From the NCBI RefSeq assembly GCF_016097555.1, contig NW_024533097.1, positions 62,001 through 126,000 of the forward strand: a DNA stretch of 64,000 bases, given 5' to 3'. The notes below the pieces were generated by a model. It was not told the origin of the DNA, did not search any database, and saw only the letters and a list, made by a program, of their open reading frames with translations. This DNA comes from Gigantopelta aegis (Eukaryota > Mollusca > Gastropoda > Neomphalida > Peltospiridae). The position numbers and the translations under genes are program-made. Shown here piece by piece: positions 37,168-49,148 of the stretch (its first letter is position 1; every line of letters starts with the position of its first letter).

Positions 37168-40100
37168 TTAAATGGTTTCATTGAAGTCAGTTATGATCTC
37201 TGACATTGTTGTTGGACGTTCTCTACGATTCTCCTTCAAACATCGTTCAATAAGAGCTTTAAATGTTGGTCGTCGAATACTGTTAATATAAAGTTGTCTC
37301 TGAGCTACCTCAGGAATACAACATATCATCATTTCAATCAAGACAACACCATAACTGTAAACATCCATTGCAGGAGAATGGGTCTCTTGGTACACCAGCT
37401 TCTGGAGCAGAATAAACTGGATTACCTGGATTGACTGTATGACCAATCATTGGTTGAAGATTAGCTGAACCATAGTCTGATACCTTGGCTCTCCATCCAA
37501 ACTGCCCATGTGTAAGAAGGACATTAGCAGTGCTGACATCTCTATGTACTATTGGGTCTGGTTTAAAGAGGTGGAGATAGTTGAGTCACACAGGCTATAT
37601 CTTGACTGATAGCTAAAACAGCATGATAGGGTAGAGGACCAGCTTCTAGCTCTTTTCGAAGACTAGTTGGCATTAGTTCTGAGAGGATGATAGGAGTACC
37701 CTCTCGAGTGGCCACCTATGAACTGGAGGAGATTGGGATGACGTACTCGAGCAGCAATCTCCATTTCTCGTGTAAAAACTGATATGTTATATGGTGACAG
37801 GATAACTTCGTGAAGACATTTGGCAGCCACTCTAAGAAACCACAAAATTTAGCCACCTTGACTTCTCCACAACTTCCTTTCCCAAGGATCTCCTCAGTCA
37901 TCTCAATCTCCTCCCTTCTTACTACCCAGTAAAATTGTTCTTGTAACTGTTGAACTTGTTGTTGAAGTGGGTGGCATTAGCTTGATGTGTTTTTGAAGAG
38001 CAATGGTTTGACTCTTGAGTTGTTGACGAAGATCTTCATGTTCTTGACAAAGGTCATCAAACTCTTGACGTAGTACTCTTTCCCTCTCTCTATCTGACTA
38101 TCTTGTAACTGTTGTTGAAGTAACCTTTGTTCACGTTGAAGTGTAGCTTGAGTTTGTTGTTTCTCTTGAAGTTCTTGACGTAGTTGTTGATGTGTTTCTT
38201 TTGTTTCAAGATCCCTCTGAATTGCTATTGTCATATTCTATCTGCTGTTGTTTGGTATCTTGTAGCTCTTTTGTTGGTAACTTCAAGTTGTTGTGTTAAA
38301 CATTGAATTTCTCTATCTTTATCTTGTAACTTTTGATGACGGAAAGAAGATCGACGTCTAACAGCTTGTACAGTAAGTTGAGATTGTCCATGTCTCCTAG
38401 AAGGTTGTACAGATATCTCTCGTCTCTTCTGTCGTAGCTTAAGTTGATATTCTTCAGTAGATGTCAGGTTAGTTATTACATCTCCTACAGTCCACTGGTC
38501 ATCATTACATACTACAGTGAGAAATATAGTATGTTACAATAGTATTGAGTTATGAGACTAGTTTGTAATATAAACAGTTAATGTGTGTTAATACTCCTAT
38601 ATCATACTGTGTGATAATACTGATAATGTGTGTGTGTACTATATAACAAATACTATCATCAATAGACAGTACTTACTAAGTTCCATTACTGTAGTATTAT
38701 TGACGTTACCCCTTTGGAATCCTAAAAGAAAACTTTGTATTCCACCAAATTGTACTACCCATACAGTGGTAGGTGACACATTCCATAATGAGAGGGAGTG
38801 GGTATATCTCTTAGTCACTGACTCTGGTATATTGAGCTATAAGATGGAATATAGTGTACTATATGACATTATAATAATGATGTTATGATATTACTACAAA
38901 ACTAGTCATTATACATGTAACATCAGTGGATACATGTACTCTAGTAACAGACTATAACTTTGTATGAACTGGTAGAGTTGACATGTTACAATACTTTAAA
39001 ACATGAACATAAGTACTTATGTACAGTCTTTAATAACTGAATTATAACTATAAACAAATCAGATATATCAATAGACTATACTATCATAAATGTTAACATA
39101 CTATAGTGTCAGGACTACAGGTATCAAACCAGGTCATAAAAACAATAACTATTATCAACTATATCGAGGGTTAACTTCAGAGGTCAAAGTTCAAATAGTC
39201 ACACTTTATTATATCCCCTCATACTGTAAATTCACAGACATTAACTCACTTTGTGTTAGAGTTAGGTCACATGATAACTAGTAACTAACCTTTGTCCATG
39301 TCTTTGCATCAATGTTAAATAACCAGCTGTCACCAAATGTACCAAATGATTTATCATATCCACCCACTATCATCACATGTAGGTCACTGATAATAGTGGT
39401 GGCATGACCAGATCTACTCTGAGGCCAACACACAGATTTGTGAAGTGGTTCACTTATCTTCTCCCAGTGCTAGGTAGATAATATTCAAGTTAACATATTA
39501 TACAATTAACATAGCAGTAATTAATACTGTATACTGGGAAATGTTTAAGAATATTGTTCATTTCATATATAGTTTATGTGGATTTTAATTTAGTTACTAT
39601 ACTTCCTCAATAAGGCCTGGATATTTATTTCAATAAACAACAGGGAAAATTTACTATTTGAGGTCAATATTTAAAATATAATTGTGAATTATTAAAGTTT
39701 CTAGAATGAAAAGTGATTCTGAATATACATTCCTAATAAACTTTAAATTTTAAACTTTGTATATCAGTTAGTAAATGATAGATCAAGCATTGACAGTTTT
39801 AAGTAAATGTTTAAGGAATTTATCAAATTCTACATTTTCTGAATAGAAAAAAATTAATAAACTGCTTTTTGTGTGTTGTTCACTTTCAGACAGAACAACT
39901 TAACAATAGACAATTTTGTTGAGCAGTCATTGTATCATTTATTCAAGGATAACATTAAACTTCATTGACTCACAGAAAAAAGGGAGGCTACTATTCAAGG
40001 TGACAATTATTCAATGAAATATGGTATCACTATATAGTTGACTAAAGGAATGTTTCAGTTATCAATATAACCTCTAAGTTGATCAAAGAAATATTAACAA

Positions 40101-41097
40101 ACAATAAATCACTTGTTTATTAATAAAACAGTTCCTAATAATAATATAAAGACATTATATACTCTAAATTTAGTTCATTTAACAATATCAAACTTTTAAA
40201 ACTTGATTACTCCCACAATATTATACAGTAACTAAATACTTTAACTTAATACATATTGTACTCACCACTGCAGTCATTGTACACTGAGCAATATACACAG
40301 TGTTAATAGTACCATTAGGAGTAATACCACCAAATAACAGAGCTCTATTATTTGGTAGTGATGTAAAAGTGAAGTTACTACAAGGAGGTGGGCATTCTCC
40401 ACTAATATCTGGTAGTATCCACTGACCTGATAAACAACTGTTTAAAATTGTACTTGATATATAATGTATTGATAACATGATATATTGATCTTCTTACCAC
40501 TGGATAACTGATAATAGTGGTGTTCATTAGTACGAACGTTACCACCAAAAACATCACTATACTGAGCACCAGATTGTGGAGAGGTAGGATGTGGACCATA
40601 TCCACCAACTACCAGTAGATAATCCATTTCATTGAATGTAAAGTGATATCATCCACAGCTTGACTTCATCATTGGACCCATACTTGGATTAGTTGGGAAC
40701 AGTTCATTCCATGTAAGTGAATCCGTTATTAATGAGTTGACACTATTGTGACGACACTGGCCATGATTACAATAGCCTCCAAAATAGTAGATCCTGTTAC
40801 TGATAACAGTGGAGGCATAATAATAGAGACCCAGTGGAGGTTTTCCATTAGTAGGTCGCTGTTCCCACCTACCAGTTGGTAAGTGAAATAACTCAATAAC
40901 AGAGGTTGTCCTCCATTTGAGTTCATTATCATGTACTCTAGGGAGAACATCTATATTACCACCCCACATGTAGAGATAGTCACCCACTATATGTGTGGAG
41001 TGATCTGACCTCTTTTTAGGTACATAATAATCTGTAGAACATGACACACACACACATAACAATAGATAATTATTGTTATCATACCTGATCTAAACAT
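37168..41097 (-). CDS. kelch - coiled-coil - protein kinase fusion, copy A
   Basis: Exons read leftward with GT-AG borders: 41085-41097 (MFRS), 40498-41031, 40266-40426, 39290-39469, 38677-38836, then 38511 down to the stop at 37168. The N-terminal half has about six kelch repeats, marked by MWGG, YYFGG, LVVGG, LLFGG, MIVGG and VVQFGG. From 38500 to 37950 a Gln/Glu/Arg-rich coiled coil follows. The kinase domain follows at once. It has a glycine loop (LGKGSCGEV), a VAAK lysine, RHPNLLQFIG, HRDVSTANVLL, SDYG in place of DFG, SAPEA and VYSYGVVLIEMM. This suggests a TKL/TK-like kinase that is probably active. About 800 residues. The exon phases join kelch, coiled coil and kinase into one gene. 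A few one-base shifts occur, notably between the glycine loop and VAAK. Confidence 0.82.
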
Positions 41098-41504
41098 TTT
41101 CAGAGCTGGTGGTAGTTACATACTCTTTTCCTTTAGGCAGCAATTCCACGCCCTCTTAATAATGAGCCTCTCCCTTTTAAAGATTTTGTCAGTGAAAGCT
41201 TGCCAAAAAATCTTCTGCAAGCGAGATGTTAGGAAACAATTATTATACATATCATATAGTACCATTATTGTCAAATTAGTACAGGTTCTGTTAAGTGTGA
41301 CAATATATTGAGAATGATCCTCTACATTGATGTATACTTCAGTGGTTTAGTAGCTGAACTATAGTCTATGAACTTAAAGAACATTATATAAGTGTTCTAT
41401 AGTATCTTATTAACAATGACATCATAGTAATATATTTAACTATTATGAGTCAGGATGATATTGTACAAGTTATATAGATTGTTATCAGTACAATTATAAT
41501 ACAC
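41098..41504. other. divergent intergenic, kinase A / caspase A, left part
   Basis: No gene is visible. It aligns with 47466-47850 and 54224-54600 upstream of the other two kinase copies, so it holds the shared region between two head-to-head genes. Confidence 0.5.
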
Positions 41505-42541
41505 TAGTGTTGTTTTAATTTACCCTTTTTATAATTTTAGTTAGTTATAGTTAGTTTTTCTGTAAGAGGTTTAATTTTACTTTTGTTTCTCAATTTAAGA
41601 ATAATTTTAGTTAGTTATAGTTAAATTTAATGAATGTATTATTAGATTAAAGGTATTGTTTGTTTGTCTTAAGAAGTATTTCATTCTCTAGTTTGTGCCA
41701 CCTGCCAATTGGTTCTTCTACCATTTTGATGCATTCTAAACTTTGGGAAAAAAATCTTGTTGATGAGGCAGGAATAATGAGAATATCCTGAGCCATATGT
41801 GCTAAAGTTGCATATAACTTTTTCATTTTCTACCCAAAATCTAATTGGGTATAGTGTCATCTAGATCTAGTGTAAAAATACTCTTGTATAGCAGTGATAA
41901 TACTATACATTATTGTCTTCCTCTTCTACCCTATTATACACCCAAGGTGAAAGGTATACATGTGGTCTTACTGCTCACTTGTATAGCAGTAATAGCACTA
42001 TCATATAAGCTGTAATGTCTTCCTCTTCTATTATAGACCTATTATAGACCCAAGGTGAAAGGTATTACATCATTAGGTCTGCTCACTCAATGGTGACCAC
42101 TATCATTATTGTTTCCTCTTCTACTACACCCAAGTGAAAGGTATACATGTGGTCTTACTGATCAGCATGTTAGCACTATCCTATATATGTTGCATTGATA
42201 GTGAAAGGTATCTTTAGTTATTAGTTATCACTTACAAGTTATCATCTCATAACTTTAGTTTATCTTTTGCGCAGTTCTGACAGTTATGTATTGAGTACAG
42301 GTATCTGTTGTTTTAGTTCATACTAACTATACTAGTTAGTTAATAGTTAGTTTTTGCCATTATTGCATTAATTTTAGTTAGTTTGAGTTATAGTTTCTTG
42401 GTGTCCAGAAACTTATAGTTAGTTTTAGTTAGTTAAAGTGTCAGATGAAAAAGATTTAGATATAGTTAGTTAACTAAAAGTCAAATAGACTAAACTAAAA
42501 GGGTTTTAGATATAGACTTATAGTTAACTAAAACAACACTT
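41505..42541. mobile_element. non-autonomous hAT-like element, 1037 bp
   Basis: The ends are inverted: TAGTGTTGTTTTAATT at the left, and the reverse complement of the right end reads AAGTGTTGTTTTAGTT. It is flanked by 8-bp near-identical direct repeats, TAATACAC (41497-41504) and TAAAACAG (42542-42549). The paralogous sequence at about 47850 has the unfilled site TAATACAG. An 8-bp target duplication and TAGTG-type ends suit the hAT superfamily. Inside are AGTTAGTTATAGTTAG subterminal repeats near both ends and a tandem array. No transposase frame is present. Confidence 0.8.
41880..42215. repeat. tandem repeat inside the hAT-like element
   Basis: Three to four units of roughly 85-115 bp. Each contains TGTATAGCAGT, TCTTCCTCTTCTA and GGTGAAAGGTATACATGTGG, with indels between units. 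Confidence 0.7.
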
Positions 42542-42549
42542 TAAAACAG

Positions 42550-43116
42550 TATTAATGCATGGCCTGCTCCTTCACATAGAGAGGGTGTTCCTCTCTATTT
42601 AAGGAGTTGGATATGATTGAAGAAAAAACAAAGAATGGTCTAATGGACTGTGATAGAGCTAGCTATAGCCTCATTAATTCTTACTGCATGAAAACTGCAT
42701 ATGGTCCAAACTATACTATATTTGATTACATCAACACTGTGTGTGTTATTATTAACATACTTATGACAATTTCTCTGTGTTAACTGAATTACACATACAT
42801 ACATGCATTAACTCACAAAAGTTTAGAAGTACCACTCTTACTTCTCCTGTTCCTCTGTATGGTACACAAATCCTTAAGATTGTGAAACATAGAGTATCTG
42901 TTTGTTTATGCAATTATCAAGTAGGAAGGAAACTCAATAAGAGAGGAGTATATATAGTTAATATATATGAGGAGTGGATACTAGTTATCTTATTACTATT
43001 AATGTAATATAATACTCTACTATCTATATTGGGAGTGTACCCCTTTCATAATTGGGTTAGAGTGGGTTGGTTTATCCATGTACTACATATCAAGGTCAGT
43101 TTACTAGGGTGAAAAA
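42550..43116. promoter_or_regulatory. upstream region of caspase copy A
   Basis: About 43010-43116 is strongly conserved with 48330-48420 and 54930-55028, directly before the start codon of each caspase copy. Shared words are ATAATTGGG, GGTTGGTTTA and ACATATCAAGGTCAGTTTAC. This marks the probable promoter and 5' UTR. Further left, the block CCTGCTCCTTCACATA is also shared with copy C. Confidence 0.5.
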
Positions 43117-43868
43117 TGGCTGATAACAGATTAGGAAGAGATGCTAGGTAGCTTATATTACTGAAGATAGTGAAAGTTTATATTTGAAGCATTCGAGGCA
43201 ATAGTAGATGCATGTAAAGAAAAGAATTTAATTTCTATAGCACCTTCAAAAAAAATCTTACTGATACTTTTAGTGGTCAAACTACAGAACAAAGAACTGG
43301 AAAACTTATTCAATCTATTTTGTCATAGGGTGAATTTGAATTTATATCCAGTATAGATTATTATAACTCTCTAATTAATATGTTCTATTATAGTTGACTA
43401 TGATCTACCTTCTTACAACAGTCTAATAGGTGATCATACTGATATAGAAGAAAGTGTCCCTACTACTACCACTGGAGGACAGGTATGACCTCTTGTATCT
43501 TAATATTGCCATTTTGTTTCCATGTAGATGAAGGTATTGTTTCTGGTATAAAAAGAAAAAAAGATGAATAATTATGTCATATACTTTTTCTTAATACATG
43601 TATCATTTCATAGACTGAAGCTGATTGTTAGTTGGCCATTTAGTAAAAAAACGTCATGTTGATGATAAATGATCTTTCTATTACTATCATATGGAAGCTA
43701 AATCAGGACAGTGGAATAGCTTTAATCATTAACAATGAATATTGGATGATCTTGATGTAAACAAACTGGATCAAAAGAAGTCATTGTCACCAGAGGATGA
43801 TCTTTTTAGCTTTAGTACTTGTTGAGACAATGTTGCTTTTGTGCTCAAAGAAAAAGCTCTGTTTAAAT
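43117..43868 (+). pseudogene. CARD-caspase copy A, catalytic core lost
   Basis: Begins ATGGCTGAT like the intact copy. The CARD-like part is decayed; TEQRTGKLIQSI is still readable near 43290, and a stop arises early. Later exons are recognisable, such as HTDIEESVPTTTTGGQ near 43440-43480. The caspase domain then runs from the NNEYW-equivalent region to about 43770 and jumps straight to the p10 region (LSPEDDLFSFSTC equivalent). This skips the stretch with SHGD and QACRG, so the active site is gone. At about 43870 the sequence ends at a duplication junction and continues as the 3' flank of kinase copy B. Confidence 0.7.
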
Positions 43869-43929
43869 TTAAGCGCTCTAACTATTATAATAACCTCACT
43901 ACTAAAATTATAACACACCCTATATTATT

Positions 43930-46900
43930 GTATACTATAAATGTTTCATTGAAGTCTGTTATGATCTCTGACATTGTTGGACGTTCTCTACGGTTCTCTT
44001 TCAAACATCGTTCAATAAGAGCTTTAAACATTGGTTGTCGAATACTGTTAATATGAAGTTTGTCTCTGAGCTACTTTCAGGAATACGACAGATCATCATT
44101 TCAAATCAAGACAACACCATAACTGTAAACATCCATTGCAGGAGAATGGTCTCTTGGTACACCCAGCTTCTGGAGCAGAATAAACTGGGATTACCTGGAT
44201 TGACTGTATGACCAATCATTGGTGAAGATTAGCTGAACCATAGTCCGATACCTTGGCTTCCACCACCCCAATAATTGGCTGAAGAAGGACATTAGCAGTG
44301 CTGACATCTCTATGTAGTATAGGGTCTGGTTTAAAGAGGTGGAGATAGTTGAGACCACAGGCTATATCTTGACTGATAGCTAAAACAGCATGATAGGGTA
44401 GAGGACCCAGACTCTAGCTCTTTTTTCGAAGACTAGTTGGCATTAGTTTATGATACGATGATAGGAGTACCCACTCGAGTGGCACCTATGAACTGAAGGA
44501 GATTAGGATGACGTACCTTGAGCAGCAATCTCCATTTCTCGTGTAAAAAAACTGATATGTTATATGGTGATAGGATAACTTCATGAAGACATTTGGCAGC
44601 TACTCTAAGGCCACGAATTTTAGCCACCTTAACTTCTCCCAACCTCCTTTTCCAAGAACCTCCTCAGTCATCTCAATCTCCTCTCTATCCTCACTACCCA
44701 GTGAAATTGTTCTTGTAACTGTTGAAACTTGTTGTTGAAGAGTGACATTAGCTTGCTGTGCTTGTTGAAGAGCAATGGTTGAGTCCTGAAGTTGTTGACG
44801 AAAAGTATCACGTTCTTGACATAGTTGTCTTTCCCTCTCTTCTTGATCTTGTAGCTGTTGTTGAAGTAACCTTTCTCTATTTTCATGATCTATTAGTTCA
44901 CGTTGAAGTATAGCTTGAGTTTGTTGTTTCTCTTGAAGTTCTTGATGTAGTTGAAGTAGTTGTCTTTCTTTTGTTTTCAAGGTCCTCTTGAAGAGCTCTT
45001 GTCATATCTATCTGCTGTTGTTTGGTATCTTGTTGCTCTTTGTTGGTAACATCAAGTTGTCGTGTTTAAAACATTGAATTTCTCTATTTTTTGTCTTGTG
45101 GCTCTTGATGTTGATGATGAAGGTTGAAGACGTGTAGGAGATTGGACAGTAAGTTGAGGTTTTTCATGTGTCATAAAAGGTTGTATAGATGTTTCTTGTC
45201 TCTTCTGTTGTAACTTAAGTTGGTATTCTTCAGTCGACCTCAGGTTAGTTATTACATCTCCTACAGTCACTGTTCATCATTACATACTACAGTGAGAGAT
45301 ATAATATGTTATAATATAATTGAGTTATGAGGACTAATTTGTAATATAAACAGTTAGTGTGTCAACACTCCTATATCATACTGTGATAATACTGATAATG
45401 TGTGTATGTACTATATAACAAATACTATCATCAATAGATAATACTTACTAAGTTCTATCACTGTAGTATTATTGAGTTTACTAAAATCTTTAAATCCTCC
45501 AAATTGTATTACCCATACAGTGGTAGGTGACACATTCCATAATGAAAGTGAGTGTTTATCTATCTTAGTTACTGACTCTAGGTATATTGAGCTCTAAAGA
45601 TGGAATATAGTGTACTATATGATTTTATAATAATTATGTTATGATATTACTACAAAACTAGTCATTATACATGTAACATCAGTGGATACATGTACTCTAG
45701 TAACAGACTATAACTTTGTATGAACTGTTAGAGTTGACATGTACAATACTTTAAAACATTAACTCACGTTGGGTGTTAGCGTTAGGTCACATGATAACTA
45801 GTAACTAACCTTTGTCCATGTCTTTTATATCAATGTAAATAACCAGCTGTCAGTAATAAATTTTAATGATTTGTCCATTCCACCTACCACCAGTACATGT
45901 AGGTCACTGATAATAGTGGCAGCATGGCCATGTCTTCTCTGGGGCCAATTCACAGAGTTAGGAAGTGGTTCACTTATCTTCTCCCAGTGCTGGGTAGATA
46001 ATATTCAAGTTAACATATTATACAATTAACATAGCAGTAATTAATACTGTACACTGGGAAATGTTTAAGAATATTGTTTATTTTATAGTTTATGTGGATT
46101 TTCATTTAGTTACTATATTTCCTTTATAATAACCTGGGACATCTATTTCAATATTGATCAACAACAGGGCATTTACTATTTGAGGTCAATATTTAAAAAA
46201 AATTAATTGTGAATTGGACAACTTTGCAATAGACAAATAACAAATATATCCTTTTTAGATAGAAAATTTAGCAATAAACCCTTTGTTGAGGAGCCATTTG
46301 TCTGACAGCATTTATTCAAGGGGCTGTGTCAATTTCACTGACATACAGAAAAAAAGGAGCTGACTATTCAAGAGTGATATTTATTCAATGAAATATGGTA
46401 TCACTATATAGTTGACTAAAGGAATGTTTCAGTTATCAATATAACCTCTAAGTTGATTAAAGAAATATTAACAAACAATAAATCACTTGTTTAATAAAAA
46501 CAGTTTTCCTAATAATAATATAAAGACATTATATACTATAAATTTAGTTCATTCACATAATATCAAACTTAAAACTTGATTACTCCACAATATTATACAG
46601 TAACTAATACTTTAACTTAATACATATTGTACTTACCACTGCAGTCTTTGTACACTGAGCAATATACACAGTGTTACCATAACCATCAGGAGTATCACCA
46701 CCAAATAACAGAGCTCTGTTATTAGGTAGTGATGTAAGAGTGAAGGAATAACAAGGAGGTGGGTATTCTCCACTAATATCTGGTAGTGTCCACTGACCGT
46801 GAAATACAAACAGTTATTGGATGTATAATGTATTGATAACATGATATATTGGATCTTCTTACCACTGGATAACTGATAATAGTGGTTTCATTTGTACGAC

Positions 46901-47465
46901 ATTATTACTAGGAGTATAACCATACTGAGCACCAGGTTGTGGAAAGGTGGGTTCTAGACCAATACCACCAACAACCAGAAGAAATCCATGTTAACTGAAT
47001 GTAAGTGATATCATCCCACAGTGTGACTTCATCATTGGACCCATACTTGGATTAATTGGGTACAGTTCATTCCATGTAAGTGAATCTGTTATTAATGAGT
47101 TAAGACTATTGTGACGACACTCGTCATGACTACAATAGCCTCCAAATAGTAGATTCTGTTACCAATACAGTTGAGGCATAACTAGAGATACCCAGTGGGA
47201 GGTTTTCCATTAGTAGGTCGTTGTTCCCATTTACCAGTTGGTAAGTGAAATAACTCAATAACAGAGGTCATCCTCTGTTTGACTTCATTTATCATGGTAC
47301 TCTAGGGACACCATCTATACTACCACCCCACATTAGAGTAGTCACACCACTATATGTGTGGAGTGATGAGACCTCTTTGTAGGTACATAATAATCTGTAG
47401 AACATGACACACACCACATAACAATAGATAATATTATTATCATACTTGATCATAGGTGTAGCCAT
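43930..47465 (-). CDS. kelch - coiled-coil - protein kinase fusion, copy B
   Basis: Same architecture and exon order as copy A. The ATG is at 47463-47465 (MATPMI), with kelch exons at about 46860-47410, 46630-46800, 45810-45990 and 45450-45600. The coiled coil is about 44700-45290 and includes RQTKERQLLQLHQELQEK-type heptads. The kinase is about 43930-44690. Its glycine loop reads VLGKGGWEK with the VAAKCLHEVILS lysine motif, and ISVF and RHPNLLQFIGATR follow. Frames are interrupted in both kelch and kinase parts, for example near 44060, 44160 and 44280, more than in copy C. Coiled-coil length matches copy A (about 580 bp). The caspase remnant A lies at its 3' end because of the duplication junction. 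Confidence 0.75.
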
Positions 47466-48421
47466 TTCAGAACTTGTAGTAGTAATGTTTACTCTTTGTT
47501 GTCTTGTGACTTTGAAATGGATACGCCCTCTAAATAATTAGACACACCCTCTCTTTAGATTCTATTAGTGGCGAGACCTTGTCATTTTGCAAGTAATTTA
47601 ATAGATCATTAAGTACCATATATTATATTATTATATGTGTATCATTATTGTAAAGTTAATGTTATATGTGACAATATACTAAGATTGATCCTCTTTAAGT
47701 GGATTAGCAGCAGTCAATGGATTAAAGATCCTTATGTAAGTGTATTGTTAATATATTTATCAGCAATGATATCATACAATATATTTTCTATTATAAGCCA
47801 GGATATTGTACAAGTTGCATATATTTGTTACTGGTACAATTATAAGATAATACAGTTTAAATGATAGCCCATGGATTGCTTCTTTACGTAGAGAGAGTGC
47901 TCTCTCTATTTAAAGAGGAGATAGCTATTAATGAAGAACAGATCAATTTAGTGTCTAAGGGATTGTTATATGTTAGCTATAGCCTGAGTTAATTTTTCTG
48001 CATGAAAACTGCATGTGCCCAAAATTATATTATATTAGTATCTCCTACTATTTAACACACTTATGAAAAAATGTCTGTGTGACAGTCAACTAGACCACAT
48101 TTCCCATGCATGTATCATAGTTCACAATACGTCAAAAAATGGAGTTTACTTCTCTTGTTCCTTGATGGTAATAAATCCTTAGATTATGAAATTATAGATC
48201 TATGTTAAACTATTGTGTACAATATCAAGTAAGGAAGAAACCCAAAAAAGAAAAAGGAATATTATATATAGTTACATATATGAGAAGTGGATACAGTTAT
48301 CTTATCGCTACTAATGTAATATAATACTTTACATCTATGTTGGGAGTGTAACCTCCATAATTGGGGGGTAGAACAGGTTGGTTTACCCATGTATGTATCA
48401 AGATCAGTTACTAGTGAAAAA
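47466..48421. other. divergent intergenic, kinase B / caspase B
   Basis: Aligns with the equivalent gaps of units A and C. It contains the empty site of the hAT-like element (TAATACAG near 47851) and the conserved block before the caspase start at 48330-48420. No gene is seen. Confidence 0.6.
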
Positions 48422-48775
48422 AATGGCTGATTAAAAGATTAGGAAGCGATGCTAAAGCAAAGCTATTCGTGCTAACATTACCTGATCTAGGGAAAGTTAT
48501 ATCTGAAGCAAGCACTTGTGACGAGTAGTAGGTGCATGTGCAGAAAATAATTTAATTTCTACACCACTCTCAAAAAACCTCACTGATACCTTTGTGGTTC
48601 AAACCACTGAACAAATGAGGCTGGAAAACTATTCAATCCATCCAGTCATCTGTTGAAGTATTTCCAAATAATATGGACATTTTTCTTTGTGGTATTTGAT
48701 TCATAATCAAGACAGTGAAAACTCAACAGTAGCAGTTAATATGCTAAAAAATGTAAGTATTTTATAGCATTTTAA
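48422..48775 (+). pseudogene. CARD-caspase copy B, truncated to the CARD exon
   Basis: ATGGCTGATTAA puts a stop at codon 4 unless a base is in error. The rest of exon 1 is recognisable to NNLDTFLC- and TVAVNMLKN-like residues near 48670-48755, followed by a GTAAGT donor. All caspase exons are absent: after about 48775 the sequence becomes the METAP1 3' end. Confidence 0.7.
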
Positions 48776-48778
48776 TGT

Positions 48779-48962
48779 AGGGTGTGGCAAGATGTACTTG
48801 GCCTGATAATTGGACAGCAGTAGTAACACAGTGTTAAGTATATATTATTATTATTATGGGGGTCTAACTCTTTGTTAACATTAGCTCAATTTGAACATAT
48901 ATACAGGGTTATTGAAACTGGTAATGAAATCTTACATTACAAGAGCTAGGTCACCACATATA
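48779..48962 (+). pseudogene. METAP1 fragment (last two exons) at a duplication junction
   Basis: It matches 36649-36866, with the [14 protein letters not shown] region, the intron with its TATTATTATTATGGGGG acceptor zone, and FEHT/ETGNEIL-like residues. DGKRSAQ is lost and shifts are present. The 3' flank also matches METAP1's. It marks a segmental duplication breakpoint within METAP1's last long intron. Confidence 0.85.
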
Positions 48963-49148
48963 AATAATAACTTGTAATTACAAAATTAATAAATGAAAAC
49001 AGTTACGATAAGGATTATTATAACAAATAATAAATATAGTCATACATACCATATTATTATAATAATCACACACATAGTACAATAACTAAACTAACTATTA
49101 TAATAACCTTACTACTAAAATTATAACACACACTATATATTGTATACT

